A stretch of 64,000 bases of DNA. It comes from Motilimonas eburnea (GTDB lineage Bacteria; Pseudomonadota; Gammaproteobacteria; Enterobacterales; CBDFNC01). Shown here in pieces: positions 62,681-64,000 of this stretch (position 1 is its first letter; each line of letters opens with the position of its first letter). The position numbers were made by a program, and so were the translations under genes. The stretch spans positions 62,001 to 126,000 of the forward strand of contig NZ_JAIMJB010000004.1 of NCBI RefSeq assembly GCF_021295345.1, written 5' to 3'. The notes beneath the pieces were generated by a model, which saw nothing but the letters and a program-made list of their open reading frames with translations, made no database searches and was not told where the DNA came from.

Positions 62681-64000
62681 ATGGCGCAATTTATTTACAC
62701 CATGAACCGCGTGAGCAAGGTCGTCCCGCCTAAGCGCACGATTTTGAAAGACATTTCTTTAAGTTTCTTCCCGGGCGCTAAGATTGGCGTATTGGGTTTA
62801 AACGGTGCGGGTAAATCCACTTTATTACGCATCATGGCGGGCGTGGACACGGAAATTGAGGGTGAAGCGCGCCCTATGCCGGGCATTAAAATTGGTTACT
62901 TACCGCAAGAGCCAAAACTAGATTTAGAAAAATCGGTGCGCGAAGTGGTAGAAGAAGCCGTCGCCGAAGTAAAAAATGCGCTGGTGCGTCTGGATGAAGT
63001 GTACAACGAGTATGCTTTAGAAGACGCTGATTTTGACGCCCTTGCCAAAGAGCAAGGTGAATTAGAAGCCATTATTCAAGCCCATGATGGTCATAACCTA
63101 GACAACCAACTTGAGCGCGCCGCCGATGCCCTGCGTTTGCCTGAGTGGGATGCAAAAGTGAAGCACTTATCAGGTGGTGAACGTCGCCGTGTTGCCATTT
63201 GTCGCTTGTTACTTGAAAAGCCAGACATGCTGCTCTTAGACGAGCCAACCAACCACTTGGACGCCGAATCTGTTGCTTGGCTTGAGCGCTTCTTACACGA
63301 TTACGAAGGCACCGTAGTGGCCATTACCCATGACCGTTACTTCCTTGATAACGTGGCTGGTTGGATCTTAGAGCTTGACCGTGGTGAAGGTATTCCATGG
63401 GAAGGTAACTACTCTTCTTGGCTAGAGCAAAAAGATGCCCGTTTACAACAAGAAGCATCGCAAGAAAAAGCACGTAAGAAGTCGATTGAAAAAGAATTGG
63501 AATGGGTTCGCTCCAATGCCAAGGGTCGTCAATCGAAAAGTAAAGCCCGTATGGCGCGCTTTGAAGAGCTTAATAACCAAGATTTTGCCAAACGTAACGA
63601 GACCAACGAGTTATTTATTCCAACGGGTCAGCGTTTGGGCGATCAAGTTATCGAAGTAAACAACCTTAAAAAATCATTCAATGGCCGTGTGTTGATTGAT
63701 GATCTGTCTTTTGCCATTCCTAAGGGAGCCATTGTTGGGATTATCGGCCCTAACGGTGCAGGTAAATCGACCCTGTTTAAGATGATCAGCGGCCAAGAGC
63801 AGCCCGATTCAGGTGAAATCAAAATTGGTGAAACGGTGCAATTGTCGAGTGTGGATCAGTTCCGTGATGCCATGGACGACAGCAAAACCGTGTTCCAAGA
63901 AGTCACCGGCGGTGGCGACATGATGCAAGTGGGTAATATCCAAATTCCTAGCCGTGCGTATGTTAGCCGTTTTAACTTTAAAGGCACCGACCAGCAAAAA
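62681..64000 (+). CDS. ettA: Energy-dependent translational throttle protein EttA (3'-truncated at the window edge)
   Basis: 440 codons are visible; the full protein is about 555 residues, so the last fifth lies outside. The first ABC domain has Walker A GLNGAGKS, signature LSGGERRR and Walker B MLLLDEP. The linker (PtIM) region includes SNAKGRQSKSKARMARFEEL. The second ABC domain has Walker A GPNGAGKS. The EttA-specific N-terminus AQFIYTMNRVSKVVPPKR is present. EttA binds the ribosomal E site and lets translation proceed according to ATP/ADP level. The start has AAAGGA before the ATG. Confidence 0.97.
   Translation, partial: MAQFIYTMNRVSKVVPPKRTILKDISLSFFPGAKIGVLGLNGAGKSTLLRIMAGVDTEIEGEARPMPGIKIGYLPQEPKLDLEKSVREVVEEAVAEVKNALVRLDEVYNEYALEDADFDALAKEQGELEAIIQAHDGHNLDNQLERAADALRLPEWDAKVKHLSGGERRRVAICRLLLEKPDMLLLDEPTNHLDAESVAWLERFLHDYEGTVVAITHDRYFLDNVAGWILELDRGEGIPWEGNYSSWLEQKDARLQQEASQEKARKKSIEKELEWVRSNAKGRQSKSKARMARFEELNNQDFAKRNETNELFIPTGQRLGDQVIEVNNLKKSFNGRVLIDDLSFAIPKGAIVGIIGPNGAGKSTLFKMISGQEQPDSGEIKIGETVQLSSVDQFRDAMDDSKTVFQEVTGGGDMMQVGNIQIPSRAYVSRFNFKGTDQQK

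Noticed and set aside
1-64000. tRNA, rRNA, insertion sequences or integron attC sites
   Set aside because: I looked for cloverleaf-like blocks, transposase frames and terminal inverted repeats and found none I could support; a dedicated RNA and IS search would be needed to exclude small cases.

Overview
The window is chromosomal DNA of a gammaproteobacterium, most likely Shewanella or a close relative (Alteromonadales; inference). Reasons: the orders recJ-dsbC-xerD-fldB and yfiC/srmB, an EttA-type ABC-F gene, and a set of families typical of marine Shewanella and Vibrio (DUF2860, DUF3360, DUF3019 with MipA/OmpV, DUF6868, a CGGSSSSS-type lipoprotein). GC content looks moderate. I see no rRNA, tRNA, CRISPR array, insertion sequence or prophage. 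The window cuts into msrQ at the left edge and ettA at the right edge.

Left part (1-17 kb): the end of msrQ meets an Aer-like PAS chemoreceptor tail to tail. Next come an RND pump operon (adaptor and permease, no TolC), a GNAT/membrane-protein pair and yajD. A DUF1127 gene and a small gene expanded by five in-frame 24-bp repeats follow. Then come an orphan periplasmic binding protein and glpK-glpD (glycerol to dihydroxyacetone phosphate) behind five 11-bp direct repeats. A PaiB-like gene, a DUF6868 gene and a serine hydrolase with a C-terminal membrane domain complete this part.

Middle part (17-31 kb): a long leftward cluster. Its core is the Escherichia coli ynbABCD set: a CDP-alcohol phosphatidyltransferase-like protein, a CdsA-like protein, an alpha/beta-hydrolase-methyltransferase fusion, and a PAP2-dual-specificity phosphatase fusion. 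Here a PlsC-type acyltransferase and a small membrane protein are inserted, which suggests a dedicated lipid or glycolipid pathway. Downstream lie DUF1287, HAD and TfoX-C genes. To the right are an AEC transporter, a divergent class A penicillin-binding protein and a LysE exporter.

Core part (31-44 kb): a large acidic lipoprotein, a GT4 glycosyltransferase, recJ, dsbC (with an extra coiled coil), xerD, fldB, brnQ, trmN6 and srmB.

Right part (44-64 kb): a PutA-like protein whose aldehyde dehydrogenase half has lost its catalytic residues is coupled to a second unusual protein. Two DUF2860 outer-membrane paralogues flank a MipA/OmpV-DUF3019-response regulator-histidine kinase operon, with helically phased direct repeats in the divergent promoter. 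A coiled-coil protein with a degenerate receiver-like region, a DUF3360 transporter and a double-HD (HD-GYP) protein follow. A tandem duplication of an ankyrin lipoprotein lies next to a frameshifted DUF7660 gene and resembles an orphan immunity array. ettA closes the window. The strongest candidates for something undescribed are the extended ynb locus, the degenerate PutA pair, the DUF2860/two-component module and the ankyrin cassette array.
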